Part shown: positions 10,590 to 23,738 of the stretch, piece after piece | Layout: each line of letters begins with the position of its first letter | How positions within the stretch are numbered: position 1 is the stretch's first letter | Source: Silurus meridionalis | Taxonomy: Eukaryota; Chordata; Actinopteri; Siluriformes; Siluridae | Direction: 5' to 3' | DNA length: 64,000 bases | Assembly: GCF_014805685.1 (NCBI RefSeq) | Contig: NC_060886.1 | Span: 27,234,152 to 27,298,151 of the forward strand | Made by a program: the position numbers and the translations under genes | The notes under the pieces: generated by a model | What the model saw: the letters and a program-made list of their open reading frames with translations, nothing else | Told to the model about the DNA's origin: nothing | Databases searched by the model: none

Positions 10590-10816
10590 GATTCTGAGGT
10601 GTTGGTTACATGGGTATGTCTTAAATCCAAAGTGAACAGTCCAATGGTACACTAATTCTTCTAAATATGATTAAAAATCTCTTATATGAAACCAATACAA
10701 CATTTCTTGGGTCCAAGAGCAAACAATCAAGATCAATTGCTCCTACCACTAAGGACAGTGGTGCTTAATGTTGGTTAGTTGCAGCTCCCTTTGTTATTGC
10801 TGTAAGCGTGGTACCA
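10590..10816 (+). repeat. tRNA-array spacer unit B, copy 2
   Basis: Partner of 9408-9636. Confidence 0.8.
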
Positions 10817-11129
10817 TGGCCATACAAACTGCAATGAAAATCAGCTGAATTGGGTACAACTGCACTGTGATTTCAACACAAAACTTTATAGGTCTTTTTG
10901 TCAACGAGCAAACTGTTTGTGGTGGTACAACTCCCTAGCAATCTCAGATTCTGAGGTTTGTAATAACATGAATATATCTTACAGTCAGATTGGACAGTAC
11001 ATTGGTACAGCAGTTGGTCTAAATCAAGTAAAAAATCTTCTTACACTAAAGAAAAACAACAGGCAACAGGGCCTTAATTGTCATACATTCTCAGAGCATT
11101 GGTTCCTAATAACAGACTTTGCCCAGGTC

Positions 11130-11169
11130 GCCTAATTAGCGCAGTAGGTAGCGTGTCAGTCTCATAATC
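11130..11169 (+). pseudogene. tRNA-Met (CAT) 5' half, cut by a LINE
   Basis: GCCTAATTAGCGCAGTAGG... is the acceptor, D arm and anticodon loop CTCATAA of an elongator-type tRNA-Met. The gene stops right after the anticodon loop, where the 3' tail of a minus-strand LINE begins (TCAAA-type repeats). The 3' half is absent here. Confidence 0.85.
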
Positions 11170-13140
11170 AAATCAATCAAATCAAATCAAATTTTATTCA
11201 TCACATACACATACATACAGGGTACGACATGCAGTGAAATGCTTTTATTCGACGGTCCGGCATGAGGGAATAGGATGCGAAAAAAGAAAAGAAGGCAGAT
11301 AAATAAAGTATAAAGTATAAAAAACTATATAAAATAAAATATATTAATATAAAAATATAAAAGATATATAAAGATATATGTATGTGGAACAAAGAGAAAA
11401 ATGTATATACAAAAAAAAATTCTTATGGCAGTAGACAGTGAAACAGTAAACAGTAAACAATGTGTAACAAAGTGTAAACAATAGACAATTTTGTGGTGGG
11501 TTGTCCATAAAGTGTCCATGTGCGGTATGGTGTGGTGTAAAGGTCCGTAAGTGTCTGTGTGTGGTATGGTGTGGTGTAAAGTGTCCATAAAGTGTCCATT
11601 TGCAGTATGGTGTGGTATAAAAAAAATAAATATAAAGTGCACTTTGCTGTGCAAGTCCAGAGTTTAAAGTGTTGTGGTGCGAAAGGTGAGATATGTACAG
11701 AGAAGAAGTGTGATGATGGAGAGAGTGGGCCAGTTTTTAGATCCTGGGTGTTTCCTGGTTCAAACACCGAATGGCCTGCAGGAAGAAGCTCCTCCTCATT
11801 CTCTGTGTTCGCTTTTAGGAGCGGAAGCATTTCCCTGAACGCAACAAAGAAAAGAGTCCATTGTTGGGATGGCTGAGGTCCTTCACAATCTTCCTGGCTC
11901 TGGTCCTGCACCGCGTGCTGTAGATGTCCTGCAGGTCAGGGAGCTTGGTGTGGATGGTACGTTCAGCTGATTGCACCACCCTCTGGAGGGCTCGTCTGTC
12001 CTGCATGGTGCTATTCCCAAACCAGGAAGTGATGCTACCCGTCAGAACGCTCTCAATGGTGCAGGTGTAGAAAGTCTTAAGCACCTGAAAGGGTAGTTTT
12101 AAGTCCCTTAAGCGTCTCAGATGGTACAGACGCTGCCGGGCCTTCTTCACCAGGGTGTTGGTGTGACAGGACCAAGACAGATCCTGTGTGATGTGAACAC
12201 CCAGGTACCGGAAACTGTCCACTTTTTCCACTGATGTTTAGCTGTTGGTATGACCGCTCCGCTTTGTGCTGAAGTCCACGATCAACTCCTTAGTCTTGCT
12301 GACGCTCAGGAGAAGGTTGTTCTCCTGGCACCATCTCTCCAGGTTTTAACCTCCTGTAGATGTTTAGCTGTTGGTATGACACAGTGTATGTACATATGTG
12401 TACATTGAGTAAAGCAGGGGGCTCAGAACACAACCCTGGGGAACTCCAGTGCTGAGGGTGAGGTTGGATGAGGTGTGTTTTCCCACCCGAACGGCTTGTG
12501 GTCTGTCTGTCAGGAAGTTAGAGATCCATTGACACAGCGGCTGGCTGAGTCCCAGGACCTCCAACTTAGAGGTGAGTGTGGAGGAAATTATGGTGTTAAA
12601 CACTGAACTGTAGTCCACGAACAACATCTTTGCATAATTCCTGTTTCTTTGGTCCAGGTGGCTCATCGTGGTGTGGAGGAGATGAGCAATGGCATCCTCA
12701 GTAGAGCGGTTCTGACGGTACGCAAACTGTAATGGTCCAGTGTGTCTGGCAGTGATGCAGTGATGAAGTCTCTGACCAGTCTCTTGAAGCACTTCGTCAC
12801 TACTGAGGTCAAGGCTACAGGGCGATAGTCATTAAGGCAGGTGGGCTAAGGTTTCTTCGGGACAGGAACAATGGTGGACTGTTTAAAACATGAGGGGACA
12901 ACAGACTGTTCCAGGGAGAGGTTGAATATCTCAGTGAACACTAGCCTGCTAGCTGGTCAGCGCAGGCTTTCAGAACCCGATCTGTGATGCTATCTGGTCC
13001 TGCTGCCTTCCTGGTATTTACTCTCTTGAATGCCCTCCTCACGTCATGCTCTGAGATGGTGAACGTGTTTACCTCTCTGGCTCTCTCGGTGTGCACGCTG
13101 GTTGTGCTTGTGACTTCAGGATTCTGGTTGAGACAGCACA
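11170..13140 (-). mobile_element. CR1/Rex1-like non-LTR LINE, 5'-truncated
   Basis: The minus-strand element has its 3' tail of short TTTGAT-like repeats at 11170-11195, joined to the tRNA-Met half. It encodes the reverse-transcriptase region and a C-terminal domain in broken frames. The simple-repeat tail instead of poly(A) fits the CR1/L2/Rex1 group. The 5' part, with endonuclease, is missing; sequence beyond about 13140 belongs to an L2 5' region. Confidence 0.85.
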
Positions 13141-13144
13141 TCAC
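11815..13144 (-). pseudogene. LINE reverse transcriptase, broken
   Basis: Copies the element RNA into DNA at a nicked target. Three minus-strand pieces lie in order: 12941-13144 (upstream region with NTRKAAGPDSITDRVL), 12364-12792 (fingers and palm: [40 protein letters not shown]), and 11815-12231 (thumb and C-terminal part: RYLGVHITQDLSW, AERTIHTKLPDLQDIY). The stretch between 12364 and 12231, where the FADD/YADD catalytic motif should be, is rearranged and not readable. The same family is seen more completely at 60330-61621. Confidence 0.85.
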
Positions 13145-13759
13145 CGACGATGAGGATCATAGTGTCAGGACCACTTCCTATATAATAGCAAGGATTTGAG
13201 CACTTCAGTGGACTTTTTGCTTTAAATGAATAGCTACAGCCATGGTGTCAAGAACACAAACTACCCTTTGTTGATAACTAACTTTTCGGCCCTGATGACC
13301 TGCACCCCAGCAGGATTTTAGCGGGAGTCCAATCAGACAACATCTTCAGGATGCTGCACACCATCTGACTGGTAAGACATTATGCAATTCACAATGATGA
13401 TAGCTGTTGTACAACAAACCAGACAGTTACAAGTAAACATATAGCCAATTTTTAGAGAAACCTTATAGTAAGATCAAGGAATAAAAACACTACAAGATCT
13501 AGAAATAATCTTATTACTGTTAAAACAGGAAAATGTAAAATGATCAAACACAACAAAGTTCTAAAATTAAACCAAATGATTACAATAATCTAAATGTGTC
13601 TATGGCGTCAGGATATGCCTTTAAGCATAAGCCCCATCAGACTGGTCATGGGGGTGGTGTAGCAATAGAGCACCCTTTGTCATGTTAGTCAAAGATTAGG
13701 ATTCAGGTTCAAATCATTTAAAGTGCTTGTTCTGAATGCTGTACATTTAGACATAGACA
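13140..13759 (+). mobile_element. L2 LINE 5' region (5' part and start of endonuclease)
   Basis: Matches 21850-22118 plus 23739-23945, and the reverse complement of 63750-64000. The piece near 13650 (CATGGGGGTGGTG) corresponds to the HGGGV segment of the LINE endonuclease. Frames are full of stops. It is followed by a hAT insertion and then directly by L2 3' sequence, so the copy is internally deleted. Confidence 0.7.
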
Positions 13760-15102
13760 GAGGTGGGAAGTAGCGGAGTACAAATACTTCGTTACTGTAC
13801 TTAAGTAGATTTTTCTGGTATCAGTACTTTACTCCACTATTTATTTTTCAGACAACTTTTTACTTTTACATTTTTACACAAATATCTGTACTTTTAACTT
13901 CTTACATTTTCAAAACCGGCTCGTTACTTTAGTTTTAATCCATTGATTTGGTGAAATATATATTTTTTCTTTTCACTGTGCGCCGATTTCAGCCGAACAA
14001 CCGATTTCCTGTTATTGCGCGTCTTTTTCAATCCGCTGGTGTATAAAGTCCTGACTCTCACTCTTTACGAAAATAAGAATCAGCAGGCAGAAGGCAGTTA
14101 GAAGTTTGGGGTTAATGTGGATGAGACAGAGGGAGTCAGTGATGTAAACATGACTGAGATCAGACACATTAATGATCATCATCATCTTTTCTCTGCTTGT
14201 GTTCTATATGTGGATCTTCAGCCTGGATACATTCATTAGGTAACAATATTTTTAATTTGTTTTGTATTAATATATATTTGGCTGTCAAAATTCTAATTAT
14301 TGTAAATGGCACTAGATGTTATTAACACGCCAACAATTCAGCGCGCATTTATGTTTTTATTCACGACGTCCCTTCTTTACTTAGATATAAAATAAATAAA
14401 TAAACTCCACCGAAAAATATTTTTAATCAGTACACTTTTGTTTTATTTTTGCACAAAGTCTCAAATCAAACACCAACATCCGCCATGTTTTACACAATTA
14501 ATCCTCTGGGTGGCGTTTTGTGGGTTTTTCCCTCATAATGGCGACACGAACTTAAATTACTGTCTTTATTGATCGTACAGATAAAAACAAAACATCATTA
14601 AAATCTGTAAAATGTCTATAATTATATATATAAAAGCTTCTTGACTTGAAGAGGTGCAGTTTTTTTCGGTATCACCTCATTAACTGTCCGTGTGGAAACA
14701 TAGCAAAGACTCTTAATGATGTCCACACGTCTCTGCATTGTTATAGCCTTTATATTTAATCACTGTACAAATGCTCACATATATATCACATGCTGTACAT
14801 ATGATACATATTTATCTGCACTATTTGCACGATTGCTACTTTTTTACACTTCTGGTAGATGCCAAACTGCATTTCGTTGCTGTGATCTAATATTAATATA
14901 ATGTGAGGTCCAGTTAACAGCTAAAACAGGTAGAAGTAATAACTACTTTTTACTTAAGTACATGTCAGAGCCAAGACTTCTTTACTTTCACTTAAGTAAA
15001 AAAGTATAATCAGTACTTCAACTTTTACCCGAGTATTTTAAAACATGAGTATTTGTACTTCTACTTAAGTAATGGATGTGTGTACTTTTGCCACCTCTGG
15101 AC
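13760..15102. mobile_element. Non-autonomous hAT-like element
   Basis: The ends are inverted: AGAGGTGGGAAGTAG at left; at right, GTACTTTTGCCACCTCT. The flanks carry an 8-bp duplication ACATAGAC/ACATAGAT. Both ends contain repeats of AAGTA(C/G)-type motifs. There is no transposase frame. Length is about 1.34 kb. Confidence 0.85.
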
Positions 15103-15262
15103 ATAGATTGAAATTCAAAGATTTTGTAAAGCATTCTCACATTTAGATCCTAAACTTTGGAGTAGTCTTCCTTACAGTGTTCAGGGTTCAGACACACTCT
15201 TTCAGTTTAATCACAGAATAACACACATATCATAACCTTGTGCTCCAGTACACTTGGTGTCT
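15103..15262 (+). mobile_element. L2 LINE 3' fragment
   Basis: The end of the LINE reading frame is recognisable (a PKLWSSLPYSVQGSDTL-like stretch with one or two errors). It follows the hAT and is the continuation of the L2 copy at 13140, with endonuclease and reverse transcriptase deleted in between. Confidence 0.6.
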
Positions 15263-15280
15263 AATAAAAGCAACTATTAC

Positions 15281-15345
15281 ATTCCTGGGTGGGCTCGAAC
15301 CACCAACCTTTCAGTTAACAGCCGAAAGCCCTGATTGCAACAAAA
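15281..15345 (-). pseudogene. tRNA-Asn (GTT) pseudogene
   Basis: The minus strand contains the anticodon arm TTCGGCTGTTAACTGAA (GTT) and a perfect T arm GGTGGTTCGAGCCCACC. The D arm (GCAATCAGGGCTTTCGG) is altered and the 5' acceptor strand does not pair with the 3' end. Confidence 0.75.
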
Positions 15346-15826
15346 GCTGGAGAACACTAGTCTGTTAAGGGGTGGGAAGAGGCAAAAAAAAGTAGAAAAA
15401 GGAAATTATGAGAAAATGAAAGGAAAAGGAAAAATAAAATAAACCTTCCACATTTCCTAAAGTTTTGGGCAGATTGATATTTAAATTTTATAGAAAATTG
15501 CCTTTTTTATGTACAGTATATAGAGTGAAGGAGAGAACTTCACCTCTCGACGAGCTACGAGCAAAATGAGTGAACATTTCACCACATGATAATCAGCCAA
15601 TATTTTGTTTACTACAATTACTAAAATATTAATGCCAATCATCTACGAGACGGCCCATGGAGAGACGTTATCACCCGACCTGCGCGTAACCAACGGTCAC
15701 GTGGTCGCTTACAGCGCTCAACAACGTCCTGTAATGTGGATGGTGGGTTTTTCCCCCCATGCAGTTTTTATTTGTAAATTTTAAATTACATTGGAAATAT
15801 TTATTTTCATTTTATTGACCAAGAAA

Positions 15827-15866
<40 letters not shown>

Positions 15867-16030
15867 TGGTGTATATCGGTAGAATAATGTTAGGGATGCA
15901 GCTGCCAGACAGGAGGAAAAAGAAAGGTTAAGGAGAAGGTTAGTGGAGGTGGTTAGAGAAGACATGCAGGTGGTTGAAATATAGAATATAGTAGAGTGAG
16001 CAGCACCTGCCAGAAATTCCTGTAGTTTCT
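15346..16030. other. Spacer with (GT)n, nothing recognised
   Basis: A-rich sequence, then GC-containing sequence around 15640-15740, and a GT tract at 15829-15863. No exon or repeat end could be supported. Confidence 0.5.
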
Positions 16031-16033
16031 TAC

Positions 16034-16855
16034 CGTATGCCAGTGCAGATATTTGCTGAGCAAGTAATAAATCTTTCCGTATGCCCTTATTTTGCACACG
16101 ATGTGAATGGCTCTGCAAAAAGGGCTGTTTTGGGAGAAAACACTTGGTTATGCTGCCACCATGACCATTATCAGTTTTGGGGCTTCAGAAAAGTCTGCAA
16201 AGAAAACAAAATGATACCACAGATTTAAAATACACTGTATAGGAAGAATTACAAAACCAAAAACAGAACACAATTGGCTTCTCTGTATCACTGTTCAGAT
16301 TATTTTTTAGTAAATATATAATGAAATATCAATATAATCTCACCTTCTTTAAGAAATCTGTAGGCGAGGGCATGTGCTTTATGAGAGTCTCCTCTCTTTT
16401 GACACAATCCCACATAAACCCTACAGAGAGACTGCAGGAGTTCATGTCCCATAGACTCTTTCTCCGCCTTGATCTTGTCCAAAACCACTTTCAGAAATGT
16501 TTCTGTTATTAACTAAATGAGACGGAAGAAAAAGCTTAACCAACATCCAACTAAATCAAACATGTATTCAAGTCATGTATTTAAAACAAATATTAGGGAG
16601 TTAAGACTTGACTGTAGATTAGGTTTAGGAAAACTACTAGACTTTGCATAAACCAAAACCTGGAGTAGACATTTTACATGACAAATCACATCTACTGTTC
16701 AATTTCAGAACATCAGGACCAGTGAATTATGGATTGACTATTAAAAATGAGAAAACTCAAATCCACAGCTAAAGAATTGAATGCACACTAAATAAAACAG
16801 AAGATAATCACTGACCTCGTTTACACAAAACCTGGAAATGACAGATTTTCTTCAT
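16034..16855 (-). pseudogene. Three-exon gene fragment, TOPAZ1-like, with in-frame stop
   Basis: Three minus-strand exons have GT/AG sites and compatible phases. They are 16855-16816 (40 nt, ends CGAG|gtcagtg), 16502-16344 (159 nt, between ataacag| and |gtgaga), and 16194-16034 (161 nt, between tttgcag| and |gtaaga). Joined reading is continuous (segments HELLQSLCRVYVGLCQKRG, AHALAYRFLKED, SPFCRAIHIVCKIRAYG) except for one TAA at 16150-16148, where a Trp codon would fit before PSVFS. The composition suggests a helical repeat protein. It resembles the C-terminal part of vertebrate TOPAZ1, a germ-cell protein; this identification is from memory of the family and is tentative. Either a pseudogene fragment or a gene with a damaged exon or base error. 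Confidence 0.55.
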
Positions 16856-17033
16856 CTGTCTGTGTTTCTAATGCACTAGTGATGAGGATTGTGTTGTGTG
16901 TTTGTGAGGTGCAGCATCAAATCGAGGCGTTTAGCAGCACTGGGTGGTGGCATGTCTGATGCAGCTCTCTTTGCTCTCAGGTTTGTCTGGGTTTGATTTC
17001 CTGGGAGAGGAGATTTGACATCTGACACACAAG

Positions 17034-17036
<3 letters not shown>

Positions 17037-17069
<33 letters not shown>
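17037..17069. repeat. (CA)n microsatellite
   Basis: About 16 CA units. Confidence 0.9.
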
Positions 17070-17072
<3 letters not shown>

Positions 17073-17261
17073 GCCTTGTTGTTCCAATACTTTTGGAGAA
17101 AATGTACATGCTTTTACACACTGAAGGCAGAACCATCAAAACTAAACACACCTTTAAGTTCCAGAAGCTGGTTTTCAACACTGGCCCTTCTGTGGAAAAG
17201 AAAAGGAAACATTTAGATAGAACTTTAACTCCAATACATATTTATAAATATACATATATTT

Positions 17262-17269
<8 letters not shown>

Positions 17270-17294
<25 letters not shown>

Positions 17295-17311
17295 TTTATG
17301 TATTATAGAAG

Positions 17312-17387
<76 letters not shown>
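17270..17387. repeat. (GT)n then (TA)n microsatellites
   Basis: GT tract at 17270-17293 and TA tract at 17314-17387. The sequence TTTTATGTATTATAGAAGA occurs on both sides of the TA tract, a short direct repeat. Confidence 0.9.
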
Positions 17388-17390
<3 letters not shown>

Positions 17391-18307
17391 TTATGTATTA
17401 TAGAAGATTATTACATACAATATTCAAAGGAAATTGGAAAATGCAATTGTGTTTTCTATATATGCACACATAAATTGTGACATAATCCAAAACAATTGCA
17501 AATCTTGAATTACTGTTTGCTTTGTCACAAGTGAACGCAGTGTCTCTCATATTTTAAATGGAAAAGTCTATTTGCAACTGTATTTCACGTGTTATGAGTT
17601 ATGACCATGTCACACTGAAATACAATATTAATTACCACGTTTGTGATTTCACTTTCTCTGGTATGTTGCCTGGCAAAACTCTAATAGAAAATACAATTCC
17701 TTTGCATTTGAATTTCCAAAGCTGTGCACTGAAAGTTGTCAATCAAATTTTATGGGCGGGACTATATTATTAGGCATGTAAGTATTGGGAAGTGATGTCA
17801 CTCACAGTCGATGGCCAAAGAAGAAATGGCAGTAAAAAACTTGATGGTTCAGGTTCTCTACTTGCATATGAACAATTCAAAACCAAACATGAATTTCCTA
17901 TTTTGTTTAGAGAATACAAATCAGTGATCAATGCTATCCCAAGTGGCTTGTTACAACTTTATAAATCTCATCTTGGTGCGTGTGATATAGTAACTACGTA
18001 CAACAAACCAACCACAGGTGCCGTTTACCTGTAACAAGTAAATACATACTCCAAACAATTCATAACCTAAACAAGATCGTTCAAAAGTCCCAAACAAGGT
18101 TAACGAAGTTCAGTTTAAAATATTACACTGTATTTATCCTGTTAATTCCATATTTGTGAAAAATGTGAACATTGGGGTTCTTTGTGAATTTTGCAACCAA
18201 CAGAAAAATGTATTCCTCATCTTTTTTTTTTATTGTGGTACTTGAGAATTACATTTATAATTTTATTCATAATTATTTAAATTTCATGTTAAAATGACCA
18301 AGTTTTA
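17388..18307. other. Spacer, one unidentified short frame
   Basis: A plus-strand frame at 17792-18034 reads without interruption (contains LLAYEQFKTKHEFPILFREY, then AIPSGLLQL). The style recalls the C-terminal region of fish L1/Tx1-type LINE proteins, but I cannot confirm it. The remainder is AT-rich with nothing recognised. Confidence 0.35.
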
Positions 18308-18312
18308 TATTC

Positions 18313-18681
18313 TGTCAGGGTTCCACCAGCCACACCCTCGCCAACCCCTCCAATCACTCCAAGCAGCTCACCCACTTACTAATCATCCACACCTGGTCCA
18401 AATCAGTCACCACACTATAAAGACCCCGTTTATCCACATGCTCATCGTCCTTTCTACAGCTTAGGCTTGCGAACATTCAGGACTGCCCAAACTCCTCCGT
18501 TTGGTTTTTGCTTAGCTTTTAAGCTTCTGTGCTCAATCTGCCACAGTTATCCCATTAGTTCAGTTTACCCTAGTTGGGTGCTCATTTGTTTGTTGTGCTT
18601 TCTGCCTTGCCCTTTTTGCTTTCCTATTAAAAGGCCTTCGTTAAATTCACTCGGTTCCCAGTACGTTCTTAGCGGCTGACA
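18313..18681 (+). mobile_element. Solo LTR, 369 bp
   Basis: Begins TGTCAGGG and ends GGCTGACA (inverted TGTCAG/CTGACA). It is flanked by a perfect 5-bp duplication TATTC (18308-18312 and 18682-18686). It carries a promoter-like CTATAAAGACC near 18415 and a polyadenylation-like ATTAAA near 18627. No internal genes. The Gypsy/ERV class is not decidable from the LTR alone. Confidence 0.9.
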
Positions 18682-18719
18682 TATTCACAACTGTACATTT
18701 TCTAAATCACTTCCTAAAA

Positions 18720-19623
18720 CAGGGGTGGCCAACCCGCGGCTCGCGAGCCGCATGCGGCTCTTTGGCTGGTTTCATGCGGCTCTTACGTTCATATCGAAGT
18801 TTGTGTGTGTTTGATTTTTAATGTGCGTGTTCGCTTTGCTTAAGTTCAATACGGTATTTTTAAGACCTAAATGAGCTTGCCCCTACTGGGAAACTTTGCG
18901 GTATATCAGACCTTGGCATGAGGCCAATAATAAATTACAGGGATGCACCGAGAATTTTCGGAAATCCCTAAATCACCGAAACAACACGGCAGAAACACAA
19001 TTGTAATGACGCAATAAAAAAGCGCAGCAGCACACGGTTATCTGGATAAGAGCAACATGTCTGCGGTGTGCGGAGAGCGATGTGCAAAACATGCAATGCT
19101 GAAATTTCCAGAGGGGGTGTATCTGCAAAGAGTTTCTCCAAGTCGGGTTTAATTTATCACCTGAAATCCAAACATCCCGATTGCCTTCTAAATATGAGAA
19201 AAACGCGGCGCAGAAAAGTAAAGTCAATCTGAGCATGTGCACTCCGTCTGTAGAGGACGTTTTTGAAAAGGTAGGAAAGTTTTCCAGTGATGGTGCCGAG
19301 GCAAAAGGCATAACACAAAAAATTATGGATTTCATTGCCGTTTGAATTGAATTTTCATTTCGGTGCATCCCTAAAATATTATCGTTGGTGTGGCCCTCTG
19401 ACACAATTTAGGTTTCTCATGTGGCCCCTTGTAAAAATTAATTGCCGCCCCCCCGCGGTATATTCATCTCACGAGCACGTGGATTTGGTTAAACAGAGTT
19501 TGTGTGTGTGAGGCAGTGCAGTGTTCATTGTTGAAAATGACTGTCCTGTGGTCTTAAAACTGTAGGAGTCAATTTCTGTCATTGTGTTGGTGTGTGACAT
19601 TTACAATAAATCTGGCTGAGCAG

Positions 19624-19660
<37 letters not shown>

Positions 19661-19765
19661 GAAGGGATGGGTGATGTTCATGTGTGCCCATGTGTATGAT
19701 GTGGCTCTTTGCGGTAACACAGTCAAAAATGTGGCTCTCGGTCTCTGACTGGTTGGCCACCCCTG
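18720..19765. mobile_element. Composite hAT element, copy A (1046 bp)
   Basis: Terminal inverted repeat CAGGGGTGGCCAACC at left and GGTTGGCCACCCCTG at right, with a perfect 8-bp target duplication TCCTAAAA (18712-18719, 19766-19773). It contains a second, complete hAT-like element at 18938-19373. A TG tract lies near 19626-19655. It is the shorter sister of 55981-57297. Confidence 0.95.
18938..19373 (+). mobile_element. Inner hAT-like element with BED-finger frame, copy A
   Basis: Ends CAGGGATGCACCGA and TCGGTGCATCCCTA. The flanks ATAAATTA/AAATATTA are a weak 8-bp duplication. The plus strand keeps a BED-type zinc-finger segment (CKTCNAEIS near 19090; SGLIYHLKSKHPD near 19145-19183) as in hAT transposases and ZBED proteins, but the frame is short and shifted relative to copy B after the histidines. 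There is no catalytic RNase-H-like domain. Confidence 0.75.
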
Positions 19766-19773
19766 TCCTAAAA

Positions 19774-21050
19774 TATTGCCTATCCTCTGTGAAATACAAA
19801 ACCTTTTGAACAAGTGTGATCTAATAGAAAAACACAAATCTTCTGTTATTGTCTCAACACTCAGATCTAATCAATGATACATTGTGGTTTTTTTCTAATT
19901 AGTTAGGGTTTTTTTCCCTTCTTTTATTGATTTATTTGTCTGTTGGTTTGTCTAGTGTTATTTAATTACCTATATTTTGTTGTTTGCTTATACTGTATAT
20001 ATTTTACTTATTTTTTGTTCTGTTAACTGTGGATAGTTAATTGTATAATTCAGTTTGTGTAACTTGTACATTGTATTGTTATTCTTTAAAAAAGAAATGC
20101 CAGTAACAGACGCTTTTGCTGAATGTTGTAAACAGTGGAGATAGTCTGTGAAATTGAGGGGACATTATGACGCCGCACAGCAAGTTGATGACAGTTCATT
20201 CTACATTGTTTAATTTAAATACAGTTTTCATAAACGGAATGTATAAATGTATGCATTTACTTTTGCATTTCTGTAGGTCTTTTCCTGTTTATCCTTTTGG
20301 GAATTTGCTGAATCTGTGAAAAGAGAGAACAGCTTTGATTACAAATAATTCAATAATATATTTTTTTAATCTTAACAATAAGTGTTTTCTCCTTTTTTCA
20401 GATTATGCTCAAGGTGATTATTGTCCTCTGGGCAGGAAAATAAAGATTATTTGTCTACACAGTTCCATTACGAAGGGGGCGTGGCTTTGGGGGCGTGGCG
20501 CACGCAGTTTAGCTCCTGTGTGATGTCGGGATTTTGCCGGTTCGGTCTTTATGCTCTTTTACTCACTGGACTGATGCTTTTACTTACAGCCACTAAAGGG
20601 AATTTTAATTAGTAATGATCATGTTTATGTGATGTTAAGATTTAGGTAGTTTACTGAAGCTGAACTACTTTCATGCTAGATAGAGCTTCCCGGATGTTCT
20701 GTGTAAGCACGTGACTAGCGCGTGACTAACGATGAATCCACTAACATTAATGAAATCAATTATACTGAAGATCAGATTCGTGAATGTATCATTGTAGGAA
20801 TAGATCCAAAACGTGTTTTGAGGTAAATACCGCTGGCGTGTTGACACTTCTGAAGATGAAATTGATTGCGGTTAGTTGCGTGGTGGAGAAGTTTGACACC
20901 TAATAGAAGGTAGTCTGTGGGCTGCTGCTTCGCGTTCTGGGTTTTTAACAATACGGTGACGTCACAGAGACGCCAAAACTCATTGTGTCACTTGTGCTCT
21001 ATGTGGAGGAGGATAGTCCACCCTGTAGAACAAATAGTACACAGTGATGG
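19774..21050. other. Spacer, nothing recognised
   Basis: AT-rich to 20450, then a GC-richer part (20460-20960) with GGGGGCGTGGC-type motifs and a possible CpG-rich patch. No splice-bounded exon found. Short frames at 20335-20612 lack any recognisable motif. Confidence 0.5.
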
Positions 21051-21054
21051 CAGC

Positions 21055-21700
21055 TTTTACTAAGAGTATAACACTATGTACAGGGTATAGAGTAGTATGT
21101 ACAGTTACAGATCAATATGTACAACTCATCATGAATTCACAGTGAAATTCCCTCTGGGATTAATATAGTTTATAACATTTACTCAGTATGTACAGTTACA
21201 TGAGAAGTTGACTGTAACACTGAGTATGTACAGTTACATGTGCAGTATATTGTAACAATCAGTTTGTACACTTTCATTAGCTGTATACTGTAACACTGAG
21301 TATGCACAGTTAGAAGAGCAGTAGACTATAAAACTCAGGATGTACAATTACATGAGCAGTAGATTGTAACACAGAGTATATAAAGTTAAACGTGCAGTAG
21401 ATTAAAACACTGAGTATGTGGAGTTAAATGAGCACTAGACTGTAACACTGAGTATGTACAGTTCCATGAGCAGTGAGTAGACTTTAACACTAAATATGTA
21501 CTTTTCCTTGAGCAATAGACTGTAACACTGAGTATGTACAGTTACATGGACAGTAGACTAAAACACTGAGTATTTAAAGTTCCTTGATCATCAGACTATA
21601 ATACTGAGCAGTTTGATATGCATTAGATCATTACACTGAGTATGTACAGTTTAATGAGCAGTAGACTGTAACACTGAGTATGTACACTTGCATGTTGTTT
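21055..21700. repeat. Tandem satellite, unit about 37-38 bp
   Basis: Degenerate head-to-tail repeats built on AACACTGAGTATGTACAGTT followed by ACATGAGCAGTAGACTGT, about 17 copies, with base changes in most units. It is imperfect and has no spacers, so it is an old minisatellite. Confidence 0.9.
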
Positions 21701-21844
21701 TTTCCTGGTGCTCGTGTTATCGATGTCGCTGTGCAGGTATCTGATCCTGATAATAAACAAGGTCTTCTGAGCTGTTGTCCTCCATGCTGGAACGAATGAC
21801 TTCAGTTTGAGGCAAATGGAGATCCTGTAGAGGGACTTTTCCAT

Positions 21845-22118
21845 ATTCTGGTTGAGACAGTATGTAACACATCACCCATGACGAGGATCATAGTCATGGA
21901 CCGCTTCCCACATAACAGCGAGGAATTGAGCTGTTCAGTAGACTTTTTGCTTTAAATGAATAGCTACAGTCATGGTGTCGAGAACACAAACTACCCTTTG
22001 TTGATAGCTGGATTTTTTTCTGTGAGTGTCCTTGGTGTCTTCGGGATGCTGCACTCCGTCTGACTGGTAAGACATCATGCAATTAACAATGACGATAGCT
22101 GTTGTACAACAAACCAAA
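21845..22118 (+). mobile_element. L2 LINE 5' region, left of Tc1
   Basis: Paralogue of 13130-13410 (shared CTTTTTGCTTTAAATGAATAGCTACAG-type block). Continues at 23739 after the Tc1 insertion. Confidence 0.75.
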
Positions 22119-22120
22119 TA

Positions 22121-23736
<1,616 letters not shown>

Positions 23737-23738
23737 TA

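Noticed and set aside
13650..13720. tRNA-like sequence (GGTGGTGTAGCAATAGAGCACC ... GGTTCAAATC)
   Set aside because: It is part of the L2 endonuclease region, repeated at 23825 and 63800, and does not fold as a tRNA. The sequence quoted is interrupted, not one run.
18973..19404. 143-codon minus-strand frame
   Set aside because: Antisense to the BED-finger segment of the inner hAT element; the same shadow appears at 56416-56664.
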